Positions 23,549 to 34,722 of a stretch of 64,000 nucleotides of DNA are shown here, in pieces. A model generated the notes under the pieces. That model did no database searches. It saw only the letters and a program-made list of their open reading frames with translations, and was not told the origin of the DNA. How positions within the stretch are numbered: position 1 is the stretch's first letter; each line of letters starts with the position of its first letter. Both the position numbers and the translations under genes were made by a program. This DNA comes from Tragulus kanchil (lineage: Eukaryota; Chordata; Mammalia; Artiodactyla; Tragulidae), in NCBI GenBank assembly GCA_022376925.1, contig JAIOJX010000005.1, forward strand, positions 9,700,501 through 9,764,500, in the 5' to 3' direction.

Positions 23549-23770
23549 GGGCTTCCCAGGTGGTCCTAGTGGTAAAGAATCTGCCTGCCAATGCAGGAGA
23601 CATTGAGACCCCGGTTTGACCCCTGGGTCCCGGAGATCCCCTGGAGGAGGAAATGGAAACCCACCCCAGTATCTTTGCCTGGAGAATCCCATGGGCAGAG
23701 GAGCCTTGCAGGCTACAGTCCATGGGGTCCCAAAGAGTCAGACACGACTGAAGCAACTTAGCACACACAC
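23549..23770 (+). mobile_element. Bov-tA SINE
   Basis: Full plus-strand element: head 'gggcttcccaggtggtccta', 'ctgccaatgcaggagacatt', then Bov-A from 'cctggaggaggaaatggaaa' to 'cagacacgactgaagcaact' and an ACAC tail. A short direct repeat, ATGTCA, flanks it (23542-23547 and 23771-23776). The box-B-like region reads GGTTTGACCCC, mutated from GGTTCGATCCC. Confidence 0.88.
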
Positions 23771-23999
23771 ATGTCATGGGGACAGATATTATATAAACAC
23801 ATAGATACCGTATCTTGACAAACAAATGCTTCATTTAACCAAAGTACTCTTTTTTGTAGAATAAGGTGTAAATAGGAGTCCTGGGTATCAGTCCACATTG
23901 TTAAAGAAACTCTGAAAAGGTACTTTCTTAGGCTTTTGATAGAGTCCCAGCTGCAGCTCAGAGCCAGGGGTATCTCTTAATGGCAGAGTTGAGAAACCT

Positions 24000-24163
24000 G
24001 TTCTCTTTTCCTTTTTTAAAATATTATTTATTTTTATTTGGCTGCCTCAGATCTTAGTTGTGGCATGAGGGATCTCGGTTCCCGAACCAGGGACTGAGCC
24101 CCTGCTTGGGAGTGTGGTGTCTTAAGCACTGGACCACCAGGGAAGTCCCCGGTTTTCTTTTTG
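24000..24163 (-). mobile_element. CHR-type SINE
   Basis: The body is about 24013-24150 on the minus strand: T/A-rich tail on the left, 'gatcttagttgtggcatgag', 'cccgaaccagggactgagcc' and head 'gcactggaccaccagggaag'. The flanks (GTTCTCTTTT on the left, GGTTTTCTTTTT on the right) are similar and may be a degraded target-site duplication. Confidence 0.83.
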
Positions 24164-24284
24164 GTAAATCACTCTGAAGTGAGAAACTTACGGATCTGGC
24201 CTTTTCTACTATGGTGAACAGCAAATCCCATCATTAACTTGCTAGATTTATTTCTCATACTCTCCCCTAAATCAACTCCCCTCC

Positions 24285-24287
<3 letters not shown>

Positions 24288-24318
<31 letters not shown>
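24288..24318. repeat. (AC)n microsatellite
   Basis: An uninterrupted AC run of about 15 units; a likely polymorphic marker. Confidence 0.95.
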
Positions 24319-24319
<1 letters not shown>

Positions 24320-24484
24320 GATACCGCCTAACACTGTCTACATGCCTGAACTATATACAGTATCATTTGCGGGATGCCAGAATACTTCTGTTCCCACAAA
24401 TATGCCCCCTGAAACTTTTCTCCTGTCATGACATTGAAACCTGTTATTTAAATGGGAAGGAGAGGCAAACATGCCCCATTGTTG

Positions 24485-24690
24485 CTAATGGTATCCGATT
24501 CGTGTTAAATGTGTGGACATCACAACCGAATCCCAGCTCTGTCCCTCACGAGGTAGCTGACACCTCTCAGCCCCAACTTCATCCTCTGCAAACTGGTGAT
24601 AGGAACAGTACAGACCTCGTGAGATTGCTGTAAAGTACTGCAGTGTGCTTAACATATTGCCTGACCCACAAGAAGACACGAGAAACAACA
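24485..24690 (+). mobile_element. MIR element
   Basis: Plus-strand MIR order is readable: 'accgaatcccagctctgtcc', 'cttcatcctctgcaaactgg', 'cagacctcgtgagattgctg' and 'gcttaacatattgcctgacc'. The frames across it (88, 77 and 66 codons) are incidental. Confidence 0.65.
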
Positions 24691-25085
24691 TGGTTATTAT
24701 TGGCGGGCCAGTCTCCACCTAGAGCCGGAGAGATGCTGCAGGGCAAGGGAAGCCATGATGGTGAAGAGATACAGAACATCGTATGTTTGCCCTGACCCCT
24801 GATGGGTGTTTAATTTTTATGCAGCTCCTGCTGACAGTACATTTTAAGGGCTTGCAAGAGCTGCCTTATCCTGGAGACAAAGACCATTCTAATCGCTCTG
24901 TTGCTAATGCCTGGAGTGACCTCTAGTGGCACGGAATTTTCCATACTTGGGGATAAAAAAAAAAAAAAACAACCAAATTCAAGGTCACTGCTAGCATCAT
25001 CTTCCTATCTTAATTGTAAACTCAAATTCAGAAGTGGACGAAATGGGAAGGAAAATGTAGCATTTAATTGAATTGACTGACTGAT

Positions 25086-25332
25086 TAATGGGAACTTTGT
25101 TTTTTTTTCATTGGTGTATAGTTACCATGTGGTATCCGACTAGGCTTGTGACCTCCTGACCCATAGCCCTCCAGGCTCTTCTGTCCATGGGATTCTCCCG
25201 GTAAGAACCCTGGAGTGGGTTGCCCTTTCCTTCTCCAGGGGATCTTCCCAACCCAGGGATCGAATCTTCATCTCCTGCATTGGCAGGTGGGTTCTTTACC
25301 ACTGAGCCGCCAGGGAAGTCTAATGGGAATTT
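25086..25332 (-). mobile_element. Bov-tA SINE with L1-like tail (D6 copy A)
   Basis: A minus-strand Bov-tA fills about 25130-25320 ('ctcttctgtccatgggattc', 'aacccagggatcgaatcttc', 'ttaccactgagccgccaggg'). To its left are a T-run and 'cattggtgtatagttaccat', which resembles the antisense of the artiodactyl L1 3' end. The pair TAATGGGAACTTT (25086-25098) and TAATGGGAATTT (25321-25332) flanks the whole block, suggesting one insertion event. The copy in D6 B is at about 26201-26444. Confidence 0.8.
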
Positions 25333-26200
25333 AAACTCTGGATTTCAGTAATCCCTTACAAATGCCAGCACACTCTCACTTCTGACTGGGTTTCTGTCCA
25401 TTCATAGTGAGCCGTGGGAGCCATTCGTTCACATTTAATTAAAATATTTTGAGTGTCAGACACTGTGCTAAGCAGAAGGGATGTGGTAAGATGAAAAATA
25501 GCTAGGTCCCTGCCCTCAAGGAACTTCTGATTAGGCTGGGAGTTTGAGGAGGGACAGATGTACTAAAAAACATGCTAAAGTAGAGGTCAATACAAAGAAT
25601 TTCCACCATTTGTTGCTCTCTGGCTTTATGGATAACCTTTCCTTTCTGATAGCAGAAGAAACAGATCCTCTTAAGCAGGAAAAAGCATGTGTATCTAGTG
25701 AGATACAGAAGAATTCTCTCTCGTGGGTTGGAAGATATTAGCCAAGAGTAGGTCCCAGTATTGAAAGAGAAAAGTATTCTTCTATGATTAAAAAAAATCA
25801 ATGTTAAAGCAAAATTCAGACTAAAAACGTCATCTAAAGCCATCACTTAAGATGTGCTTTGTTTAATTCAGCAGCCATATCTCACTTATTTTCTGGGTAA
25901 TTTGACTCTCAAATATACTTGCTGCTTTCTAGAAAGCAAGGCATTAAATAAGCAAGTCAAATGATCGTTTTTGTGCCTCTACATAAATTTTCATATAACT
26001 AAGTTCACAAGTCAGAAAAATATTTTGTCAGATCCCATTTAATCTTGTGGAAGATTGGCAATGCAAGTCTAGTCTAAAGGAATAAGATTCCCAAAGAAAA
26101 ATGTCCTTAGCTCATCTTCCTATCTTAATTGTAAACTCAAATTCAGAAGTGGACGAAATGGGAAGGAAAATGTAGCATTTAATTGAATTGACTGACTGAT

Positions 26201-26444
26201 TAATGGGAACTTTGTTTTTTCATTGGTGTATAGTTACCATGTGGTATCCGACTAGGCTTGTGACCTCCTGACCCATAGCCCTCCAGGCTCTTCTGTCCAT
26301 GGGATTCTCCCGGTAAGAACCCTGGAGTGGGTTGCCCTTTCCTTCTCCAGGGGATCTTCCCAACCCAGGGATCGAATCTTCATCTCCTGCATTGGCAGGT
26401 GGGTTCTTTACCACTGAGCCGCCAGGGAAGTCTAATGGGAATTT
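26201..26444 (-). mobile_element. Bov-tA SINE (D6 copy B)
   Basis: Duplicate of the element at 25086-25332, three T shorter in the tail. Count once if D6 is artefactual. Confidence 0.78.
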
Positions 26445-27158
26445 AAACTCTGGATTTCAGTAATCCCTTACAAATGCCAGCACACTCTCACTTCTGACTG
26501 GGTTTCTGTCCATTCATAGTGAGCCGTGGGAGCCATTCGTTCACATTTAATTAAAATATTTTGAGTGTCAGACACTGTGCTAAGCAGAAGGGATGTGGTA
26601 AGATGAAAAATAGCTAGGTCCCTGCCCTCAAGGAACTTCTGATTAGGCTGGGAGTTTGAGGAGGGACAGATGTACTAAAAAACATGCTAAAGTAGAGGTC
26701 AATACAAAGAATTTCCACCATTTGTTGCTCTCTGGCTTTATGGATAACCTTTCCTTTCTGATAGCAGAAGAAACAGATCCTCTTAAGCAGGAAAAAGCAT
26801 GTGTATCTAGTGAGATACAGAAGAATTCTCTCTCGTGGGTTGGAAGATATTAGCCAAGAGTAGGTCCCAGTATTGAAAGAGAAAAGTATTCTTCTATGAT
26901 TAAAAAAAATCAATGTTAAAGCAAAATTCAGACTAAAAACGTCATCTAAAGCCATCACTTAAGATGTGCTTTGTTTAATTCAGCAGCCATATCTCACTTA
27001 TTTTCTGGGTAATTTGACTCTCAAATATACTTGCTGCTTTCTAGAAAGCAAGGCATTAAATAAGCAAGTCAAATGATCGTTTTTGTGCCTCTACATAAAT
27101 TTTCATATAACTAAGTTCACAAGTCAGAAAAATATTTTGTCAGATCCCATTTAATCTT

Positions 27159-29454
27159 GTGGAAGATTGGCAATGCAAGTCTAGTCTAAAGGAATAAGAT
27201 TCCCAAAGAGAATTTTAGCACTCTGATGTAACACCCATACTATGATCATTTTTATTTCATAACTAGATGAAGCTAAAGAATATGTCTTGCTTCCCATGCA
27301 AAGTATAATTATCTCTTCTTTTCTCATGAAGACTTTTCATGGTGTCTAGTTGACAAGCTAATGGCCTTACCACAAAGAACTATTTATACATGGCAGAAAT
27401 TTAGAAATTCCTCAAGCCTAATTCAATCTAAAAGCTTCAAAATGAATTCACAAAACTTCAAATTTCCTTTTATAACAACTTTCTTTGGTATTAGTATGTA
27501 GAGGATCACTGCAAGTACAATGTACTGGAATTTTCCTAAAACAGTGGGATCCATCACTGGGAATTTTGTTTCTTTATAGGGTTTATATTTAGCATCATTT
27601 ATGTCCATTCTTATGTCTTGGAGTAGTAGAATAGGATGGAACAATTTATAAAGAAATATGACAAAAATGTTTATAGGTAAAAACATAGCTGAAAGTTAGA
27701 ATGGTACCTACCGCTGTAGAGTCTGATTTCTCATTGTCAATTTTTATTGATTCAATTTTTATTTGCCTTACATTTTAACATTTATTGACAATCAAATCAT
27801 CTTTCACAGGCAATTAATATTCTTGGCCATCACTGAGTGGTGACTTTTATACACCATTGAACAGTGTATGCTTTTTTTAAGCATTTGTACTAAACATTGG
27901 GTTGATACATATTTTTTCTATGTGGCTATTAATGATTTAAATTTAAATATTACCACTTAAAACAACTAAAAGAGATTAATTGGCCACACTGATTGAAAGA
28001 CAGCCTTTCATGACAGACAGAAGCTAAGCTATTTGGATGTCTATTTTTTAACTCCCAAGAAATAACAGAACTGAACATGGCTTTCATTAGGGCTAAGGTC
28101 TGCTGGATGTACGACTCTGCCTTATACAGTGTGAAGGGAAGTAGATGTAGCTTCAGAAAGCTTCAGAAAATATTGAGAGATACAACAATTGTAGTTATGC
28201 CTTTGGAACTTGCAAGCAAGGATGTTCTTCCACACCATTCACTTTCATCTGTACCCGTTTGCATCATCTCCTTTGAGAACCATGAAGAGGCCAGAGTTTC
28301 ATTTTAAGTGGAAGATTGGCAATGCAAGTCTAGTCTAAAGGAATAAGATTCCCAAAGAGAATTTTAGCACTCTGATGTAACACCCATACTATGATCATTT
28401 TTATTTCATAACTAGATGAAGCTAAAGAATATGTCTTGCTTCCCATGCAAAGTATAATTATCTCTTCTTTTCTCATGAAGACTTTTCATGGTGTCTAGTT
28501 GACAAGCTAATGGCCTTACCACAAAGAACTATTTATACATGGCAGAAATTTAGAAATTCCTCAAGCCTAATTCAATCTAAAAGCTTCAAAATGAATTCAC
28601 AAAACTTCAAATTTCCTTTTATAACAACTTTCTTTGGTATTAGTATGTAGAGGGATCACTGCAAGTACAATGTACTGGAATTTTCCTAAAACAGTGGGAT
28701 CCATCACTGGGAATTTTGTTTCTTTATAGGGTTTATATTTAGCATCATTTATGTCCATTCTTATGTCTTGGAGTAGTAGAATAGGATGGAACAATTTATA
28801 AAGAAATATGACAAAAATGTTTATAGGTAAAAACATAGCTGAAAGTTAGAATGGTACCTACCGCTGTAGAGTCTGATTTCTCATTGTCAATTTTTATTGA
28901 TTCAATTTTTATTTGCCTTACATTTTAACATTTATTGACAATCAAATCATCTTTCACAGGCAATTAATATTCTTGGCCATCACTGAGTGGTGACTTTTAT
29001 ACACCATTGAACAGTGTATGCTTTTTTTAAGCATTTGTACTAAACATTGGGTTGATACATATTTTTTCTATGTGGCTATTAATGATTTAAATTTAAATAT
29101 TACCACTTAAAACAACTAAAAGAGATTAATTGGCCACACTGATTGAAAGACAGCCTTTCATGACAGACAGAAGCTAAGCTATTTGGATGTCTATTTTTTA
29201 ACTCCCAAGAAATAACAGAACTGAACATGGCTTTCATTAGGGCTAAGGTCTGCTGGATGTACGACTCTGCCTTATACAGTGTGAAGGGAAGTAGATGTAG
29301 CTTCAGAAAGCTTCAGAAAATATTGAGAGATACAACAATTGTAGTTATGCCTTTGGAACTTGCAAGCAAGGATGTTCTTCCACACCATTCACTTTCATCT
29401 GTACCCGTTTGCATCATCTCCCTTTGAGAACCATGAAGAGGCCAGAGTTTCATT
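27159..29454. repeat. D7: near-identical direct repeat pair, period 1149-1151
   Basis: Copy A is 27159-28303 and copy B is 28308-29454. B has one extra G near 28653 and one extra C near 29421. The spacer TTAA fits a skip from CATT to TTAAGTG in the sequence after B (29451-29469), met by TTAA...GTGG before A. Its first 51 bases overlap the end of D6, and its last 378 bases are reused by D8. The frame-length differences between copies (87 against 79 codons) come from the G-run indel. No gene or nameable repeat is inside. Confidence 0.95.
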
Positions 29455-29627
29455 GTCCTTTGGTTAAGTGTTTATCTCAGCAGTTTGCTGCCACCTAGTG
29501 TCCCATAAAGACTGCCTATTCAATCAGGTCTGGTGACCAAAGGATAAGGTGGACGCTACTTACCAGAGAGCACACAAGGCACAAACCAGCATACGTGAGT
29601 CATTTGATAATGATTCCACATATGTAC

Positions 29628-29825
29628 ATGCTAGGTTGCTTCCATCGTGTCCGACTCTTTGCCACCCCACAGACTCCTCTGTCCATGGAGTTTCCCAGGT
29701 CAGCATGCTGGAGTGGGTTGCCATTTCATCTTTCAGCGGATCTTCCTGACCCAGGGATTGAACACAGATCTCTTATGTCTCCTGCATCGGCAGGTGGGTC
29801 TTCTTTACCGCTAGCACCACCTGGG
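29628..29825 (-). mobile_element. Bov-tA SINE (D8 copy A)
   Basis: Minus-strand element: 'gcttccatcgtgtccgactc', 'ctcctctgtccatggagttt', 'gacccagggattgaacacag', 'gcatcggcaggtgggtcttc', 'accgctagcaccacctggga'. Duplicate at 30687-30884. Confidence 0.85.
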
Positions 29826-30686
29826 ATAATCCAGTAATGCCATCACGTGAGATTCAACTCTCACTAATACTTTCACAAGGGGAATTGGGGGTGTGGGAGG
29901 GGGCAGTTCCAGTTTCAAATTAAATTAGAAAACCACCTTACACATTCTCAAGTATCTGAATTTCAAGGTGCTTAAAGTCTGTTATGAGAATTCTCATTAT
30001 CTGGGCCCTTAACACATGAGTTTAATTAACAGAACTACAAAAGTTTTGGTAGAATTTCAGAGGATTTGCCTTTTTCATTTTTTTGGGGGTGCCCTTAAAG
30101 TCTGGTGCCTATTGGTGGTTCAGTATTGTGAGCCCTATGAATGATTTAAATTTAAATATTACCACTTAAAACAACTAAAAGAGATTAATTGGCCACACTG
30201 ATTGAAAGACAGCCTTTCATGACAGACAGAAGCTAAGCTATTTGGATGTCTATTTTTTAACTCCCAAGAAATAACAGAACTGAACATGGCTTTCATTAGG
30301 GCTAAGGTCTGCTGGATGTACGACTCTGCCTTATACAGTGTGAAGGGAAGTAGATGTAGCTTCAGAAAGCTTCAGAAAATATTGAGAGATACAACAATTG
30401 TAGTTATGCCTTTGGAACTTGCAAGCAAGGATGTTCTTCCACACCATTCACTTTCATCTGTACCCGTTTGCATCATCTCCCTTTGAGAACCATGAAGAGG
30501 CCAGAGTTTCATTGTCCTTTGGTTAAGTGTTTATCTCAGCAGTTTGCTGCCACCTAGTGTCCCATAAAGACTGCCTATTCAATCAGGTCTGGTGACCAAA
30601 GGATAAGGTGGACGCTACTTACCAGAGAGCACACAAGGCACAAACCAGCATACGTGAGTCATTTGATAATGATTCCACATATGTAC

Positions 30687-30884
30687 ATGCTAGGTTGCTT
30701 CCATCGTGTCCGACTCTTTGCCACCCCACAGACTCCTCTGTCCATGGAGTTTCCCAGGTCAGCATGCTGGAGTGGGTTGCCATTTCATCTTTCAGCGGAT
30801 CTTCCTGACCCAGGGATTGAACACAGATCTCTTATGTCTCCTGCATCGGCAGGTGGGTCTTCTTTACCGCTAGCACCACCTGGG
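30687..30884 (-). mobile_element. Bov-tA SINE (D8 copy B)
   Basis: Exact duplicate of 29628-29825 as far as I can see, at offset 1059. Confidence 0.83.
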
Positions 30885-31135
30885 ATAATCCAGTAATGCC
30901 ATCACGTGAGATTCAACTCTCACTAATACTTTCACAAGGGGAATTGGGGGTGTGGGAGGGGGCAGTTCCAGTTTCAAATTAAATTAGAAAACCACCTTAC
31001 ACATTCTCAAGTATCTGAATTTCAAGGTGCTTAAAGTCTGTTATGAGAATTCTCATTATCTGGGCCCTTAACACATGAGTTTAATTAACAGAACTACAAA
31101 AGTTTTGGTAGAATTTCAGAGGGATTTGCCTTTTT

Positions 31136-31373
31136 TCATGTTTTCCTTTTTGTGTGTGTGGGCCTTCCATCACAGTGGCCTCTCTCGTCACAGAGCACCG
31201 GCTCTGGGCGCATGCACTCCAGAGCTCTGGCTCGGTAATTGGACACATCGGTCCAGTCACTCCGCAGCACGTGGGATCTTTCCAGGCCAGGGATTGAACC
31301 GGCGCCCCTTGCACTGCAAGGTGGTGTCCTTACCCACTGGACCACCAGGGAAGCCCCTCATGTTTTCCTTTTT
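31136..31373 (-). mobile_element. CHR-type SINE with 16-bp TSD
   Basis: The body is 31152-31357 on the minus strand. It is the same long subtype as 725-996: 'gcactccagagctctggctc', 'cagcacgtgggatctttcca' and head 'cactggaccaccagggaagc'. A perfect 16-bp duplication, 'tcatgttttccttttt', lies at 31136-31151 and 31358-31373. Confidence 0.9.
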
Positions 31374-33717
31374 TTAGGGATACGGGAGACCTCATGAAAA
31401 ATGAGTCTTGGGTATGAGTTCCTAGAAGAAGGGCACTTTCTTCTTCTTTTGTCTACTACATTTGAGACTTTCTCCACTTAAATCTTCCATTTACATCCAG
31501 CTACAATTGTTCCTGCTGAATGTCTAGTCGTTACTAGGATATGACAAACAGCATTTAACATTCACTTCCTTTCCAAGCCTGATCCACTTATAGCTGCTCT
31601 GAAGAATAGATTTCATTTTGGGACAAGAACACAGTGATGTTATGTAACGTCTGATTGATAGAAGTTCAAGTGGGCAGATGTTCTCAAAGTCTGAAGATGA
31701 AGTGTTTGAGGGGAAGGAAGGTATTATCAGCAAGAAAGTGGGAGGGCAGAATTGCCTGCTCTGATGGAAGGGTGGGCTGCAAGCACAACCTCTCTTGTGG
31801 ATCCCAGGGACGAGCCCGGCGTCCTTGAGAGCCCTGGCCGTGCGGACGGGCCAGCTGACTTTCTCAGGATAGGTGAAGCGCCTCGTCACAGGTCCTCTTC
31901 AACAATCCATCTGGTCACAAAGAAAGATGTCTTTGTCATATGCCACACTAGACTAAAATATTACAATGTTAGAACTCACAAAAGTAGGGCCTCAGCAACT
32001 CATAGCCAGAAAATGAGTTAAGGCAATGAGAAAGAGAAAGGAAAACTTCAGCCTCACTCTTTAGGTCATACTAATGTCTCTTTCTTCTCATCTGGCCCTT
32101 TCCTCTCTCCTGATCCTGTCCTAATTCTTACACACACCCACACTCACTCTCCACCATGCACAGATACAAAAATAAATACACTCATTTACTTCTCCTTTTT
32201 CTTTGCTGCAAGAAATACATGCCCCACTGGTTTAGGCAAAGGATGAAGAAGCATCTCGTGACTCCACCAAGGAGAGAATGCATTCCAGAGCACTTTCTCC
32301 ATCAGCGCCCTCATCAATTCATTCTCACCTCGTGTGTACAGTTCCCAGCTCAGAATCATCCTCAAACCAACAGAAATACACATAGAAGAATGTTTCCTCC
32401 CTGAAAACAAAATTCAAATGCAGGTTAATCTGGTAATGGGGTTTATCTCTGAAGAGTGAAGGAGGAAAAGGAGGGACGCTTCATTATTTTAAAAAGAAAG
32501 AAATACGCGCCCTAGACTCATTCCCCTGGAAGAACAACCATTGAATTATTTTAACCCGACAGTTATAAATTTTATTTCTCTTCATTAAATTTCCCAGTCG
32601 ACTGCCCAGCTTCTTCATCCATTTCCTACTCCGATATAGACTTAAAATGCTGGAGGTTAACACAGAGTGTCTGTGAATAGAGCCAACATAAAATTTATGT
32701 TAACTTTGATAATTCTGAATGTTATTATTTAACAGTTTCACTAAGTTTCACTCATGGAAACAGTGAAGGATCAGTAAGTACTTGGCTAGCTGAGGCCAGA
32801 CTGGAGTTTGGACAAAGCGCTGATTCTGATTGCCTGGGTTTTTTGCCTCTCTAGGTGTCTGATGACATTCTCAATGAAGATAGCTCGCTAAACCTAGGGT
32901 ACTGAGGAAAAGTACTTAGAGGATAAACAAAGAGTGCAAATTGCTTGTGTATGGGGGAGGCATACATACCTCTTACAGAGGGACTGAAGCCAGGAACAAG
33001 AATCTTGATTTAAACATTAAGCAAAGAAAAGCACTGTGTGTGAGAAAGTCATCCTAGAATATACTTTTCTGGTATTGGTAACTCAAAACCTGAGTTACCA
33101 ATTCCTAATATTCATAATAAGCCTGATGATAAGGAAATATCTATTTCATGTTTAAAAGTATGTACTTATTGAAACCTGCAGTGTTGCATAAAGAAGGAGG
33201 ATAAGTGTGGGGCACACTCTTGTGTCCACAGGACAGAACATGTCTACCAGTTGTGCCGGTGGTGTTACTGATGTGTATCCAGTAGGATGTTAAGAACAAT
33301 CCTTTCTGTAAAAGCATGGAAAACAAAAACCTTGAGCAGTGAAAGATTGCACATTCCAAGAACGTTAGCTAATTTCCTGCTGTGGCTCATAGGGAAAGGG
33401 CACACAGACAGTGTGTGCTGTTGTGCCTTATCTGTAAAAATTAAAATTAAATTTAAAAAAAAAAAACAATCATCACCATATCTTCTGATATCCTGACATA
33501 AAATTCCCCAAGTTACATGGTCATTTTGAGCACCTTTGAAGAGATGATCAATATTGTGTGCTACTTTAAACAAAAGCGTTCTTTTTGTAGCTCCAGCAAG
33601 CTTATATTTTAATGAAATGGACTCAAAATAGCCCAATGTGTGCTTCTAGGTTCTGACCACTGAAGTTTTTCATCTGTAGACTGCTAGCCACAAATAATCA
33701 ACTTAAGAAAATAAACC
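31374..33717. other. Unique non-coding DNA
   Basis: More than 2 kb without a repeat I can name. The 121-codon minus frame at 31524-31889 and the 123-codon minus frame at 33265-33636 show no domain or conserved motif. A short CA-rich patch lies near 32132-32150, a perfect hairpin at 33074-33102, and an A-rich run at about 33436-33467. Confidence 0.45.
33074..33102. repeat. Perfect 12-bp inverted repeat, 5-nt loop
   Basis: Arms 'attggtaactca' (33074-33085) and 'tgagttaccaat' (33091-33102) are exact reverse complements around AAACC. There is no T-run after it, so it is not a terminator-like structure. It may be the remnant of a small palindromic repeat. Confidence 0.85.
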
Positions 33718-34269
33718 AGACTAGATGACTTTCTTGCTTCTTCTAGCCATTTCTGAGTTGTTGTTTTCAAACATCTATCGCTACATGCTCAACCAAAGAT
33801 AACCTAAACAAAGAAAATCCAGCTCTTTGCCCACACTTTTCAATCCAACCCTGCATGAGTCAAACTAAATGTGACTTTATTCCTTGTTTCATCAGAAAAG
33901 ACTTAGTGACCTATCTAGTGACCCCTATGGAGAAGAGAAATGGTATTGTCCAGAAAGACAAAAGATAAAGATTTTGTAAGTCAAAGTATACTATAAAGAA
34001 GCAACAGGAAATATCTATGAAGCTGTTTACAACTTGTCAAGTTGACTAATGTAAGACTTCATAAGTGACTTACCTTGACAATAGTTTAAACTCTGGAATT
34101 TCCTTCCACTGTAGAGAATGTTAGGTTGCCCTTGAACCAGGGAAAGGGCATGGTATGCAGGGGAAACGCTCCACACTTTGCAGACAGACAAGTCAGAGTG
34201 TGTACCCCCAAACAGACGCCTACCAACTGGATGGCTTTCGCTATTTCTGTTTTCTTATTTTTACTTCCT

Positions 34270-34398
34270 ACTGGAGAAGGAAATGGCAACCCGCTCCAAT
34301 ATCCTGGTCTGGAAAATTCCCTGGAAGAAAGATCCGGGAGGGTATAGTCCATGGATTCACAAAGAGTCAGAAACGACTGAGCAACTGAGCACACATGC
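34270..34398 (+). mobile_element. Bov-A SINE fragment (D9 copy A)
   Basis: Bov-A unit only: 'actggagaaggaaatggcaa', 'tatagtccatggattcacaa', 'gagtcagaaacgactgagca'. The tRNA head is missing, so it is 5'-truncated. Duplicate at 35387-35515. Confidence 0.82.
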
Positions 34399-34544
34399 TC
34401 ATTGTTGATTAACAGTGCTGTGCTATTAATACCTTCAGGTGTCTAGCAAGGCTACTCACTTCCACATAGACATCTGTTCATCTTTTTCAAATTCTTGTCC
34501 CACTTAGATTATTACAGAAGATTGAATCTAATGTCTTTTCTCAC

Positions 34545-34722
34545 TTTTTTTTTGATGTGGACCATTTTAAAGTCTTTATTGAGTTCGTTACGAACTTCTG
34601 TTTTAAGTTTTGGCTTTTTGGCTGTGAGGCGTGTGGAATCTTAGCTCCCCAATCAGGGATTGAAGAGACACCCCCAGCATTGGAAAGGGAAGTCGATGGG
34701 ACTGGATTGCCAGAGAAGTCCC
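34545..34722 (-). mobile_element. CHR-type SINE (D9 copy A)
   Basis: T-run 34545-34553 (tail), 'aagtctttattgagttcgtt', 'gcgtgtggaatcttagctcc', 'ccaatcagggattgaagaga', then a diverged head ending GAAGTCCC at 34722. It is flanked by two L1-like segments about 55 bases long (34477-34531 and 34734-34790) that resemble each other. Further copies at 35662-35839 and, truncated, at 36779-36898 result from D9 and D10. Confidence 0.8.

Larger units (their letters stand above)
24997..27209. repeat. D6: near-identical direct repeat pair, period 1112-1115
   Basis: Copy A is 24997-26097 and copy B is 26112-27209. The one difference seen is a T-run of 9 in A against 6 in B (25100-25108 and 26215-26220). 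The 14-base spacer 26098-26111 ends TTAGC. It resembles both the continuation after B (TTTTAGCACTC) and the sequence before A (GCTAGCATCAT), as if two ragged contig ends were joined at TAGC. The unit carries a Bov-tA-containing insertion. Confidence 0.95.
29077..31139. repeat. D8: near-identical direct repeat pair, period 1059-1061
   Basis: Copy A is 29077-30078 and copy B is 30136-31139. B has an extra G and an extra T near 31121-31136. The 57-base spacer 30079-30135 is the longest of the set and I could not place it firmly. Copy A stops within four bases of the site where the CHR SINE target duplication starts in copy B (31136). The unit holds a Bov-tA. Confidence 0.94.
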
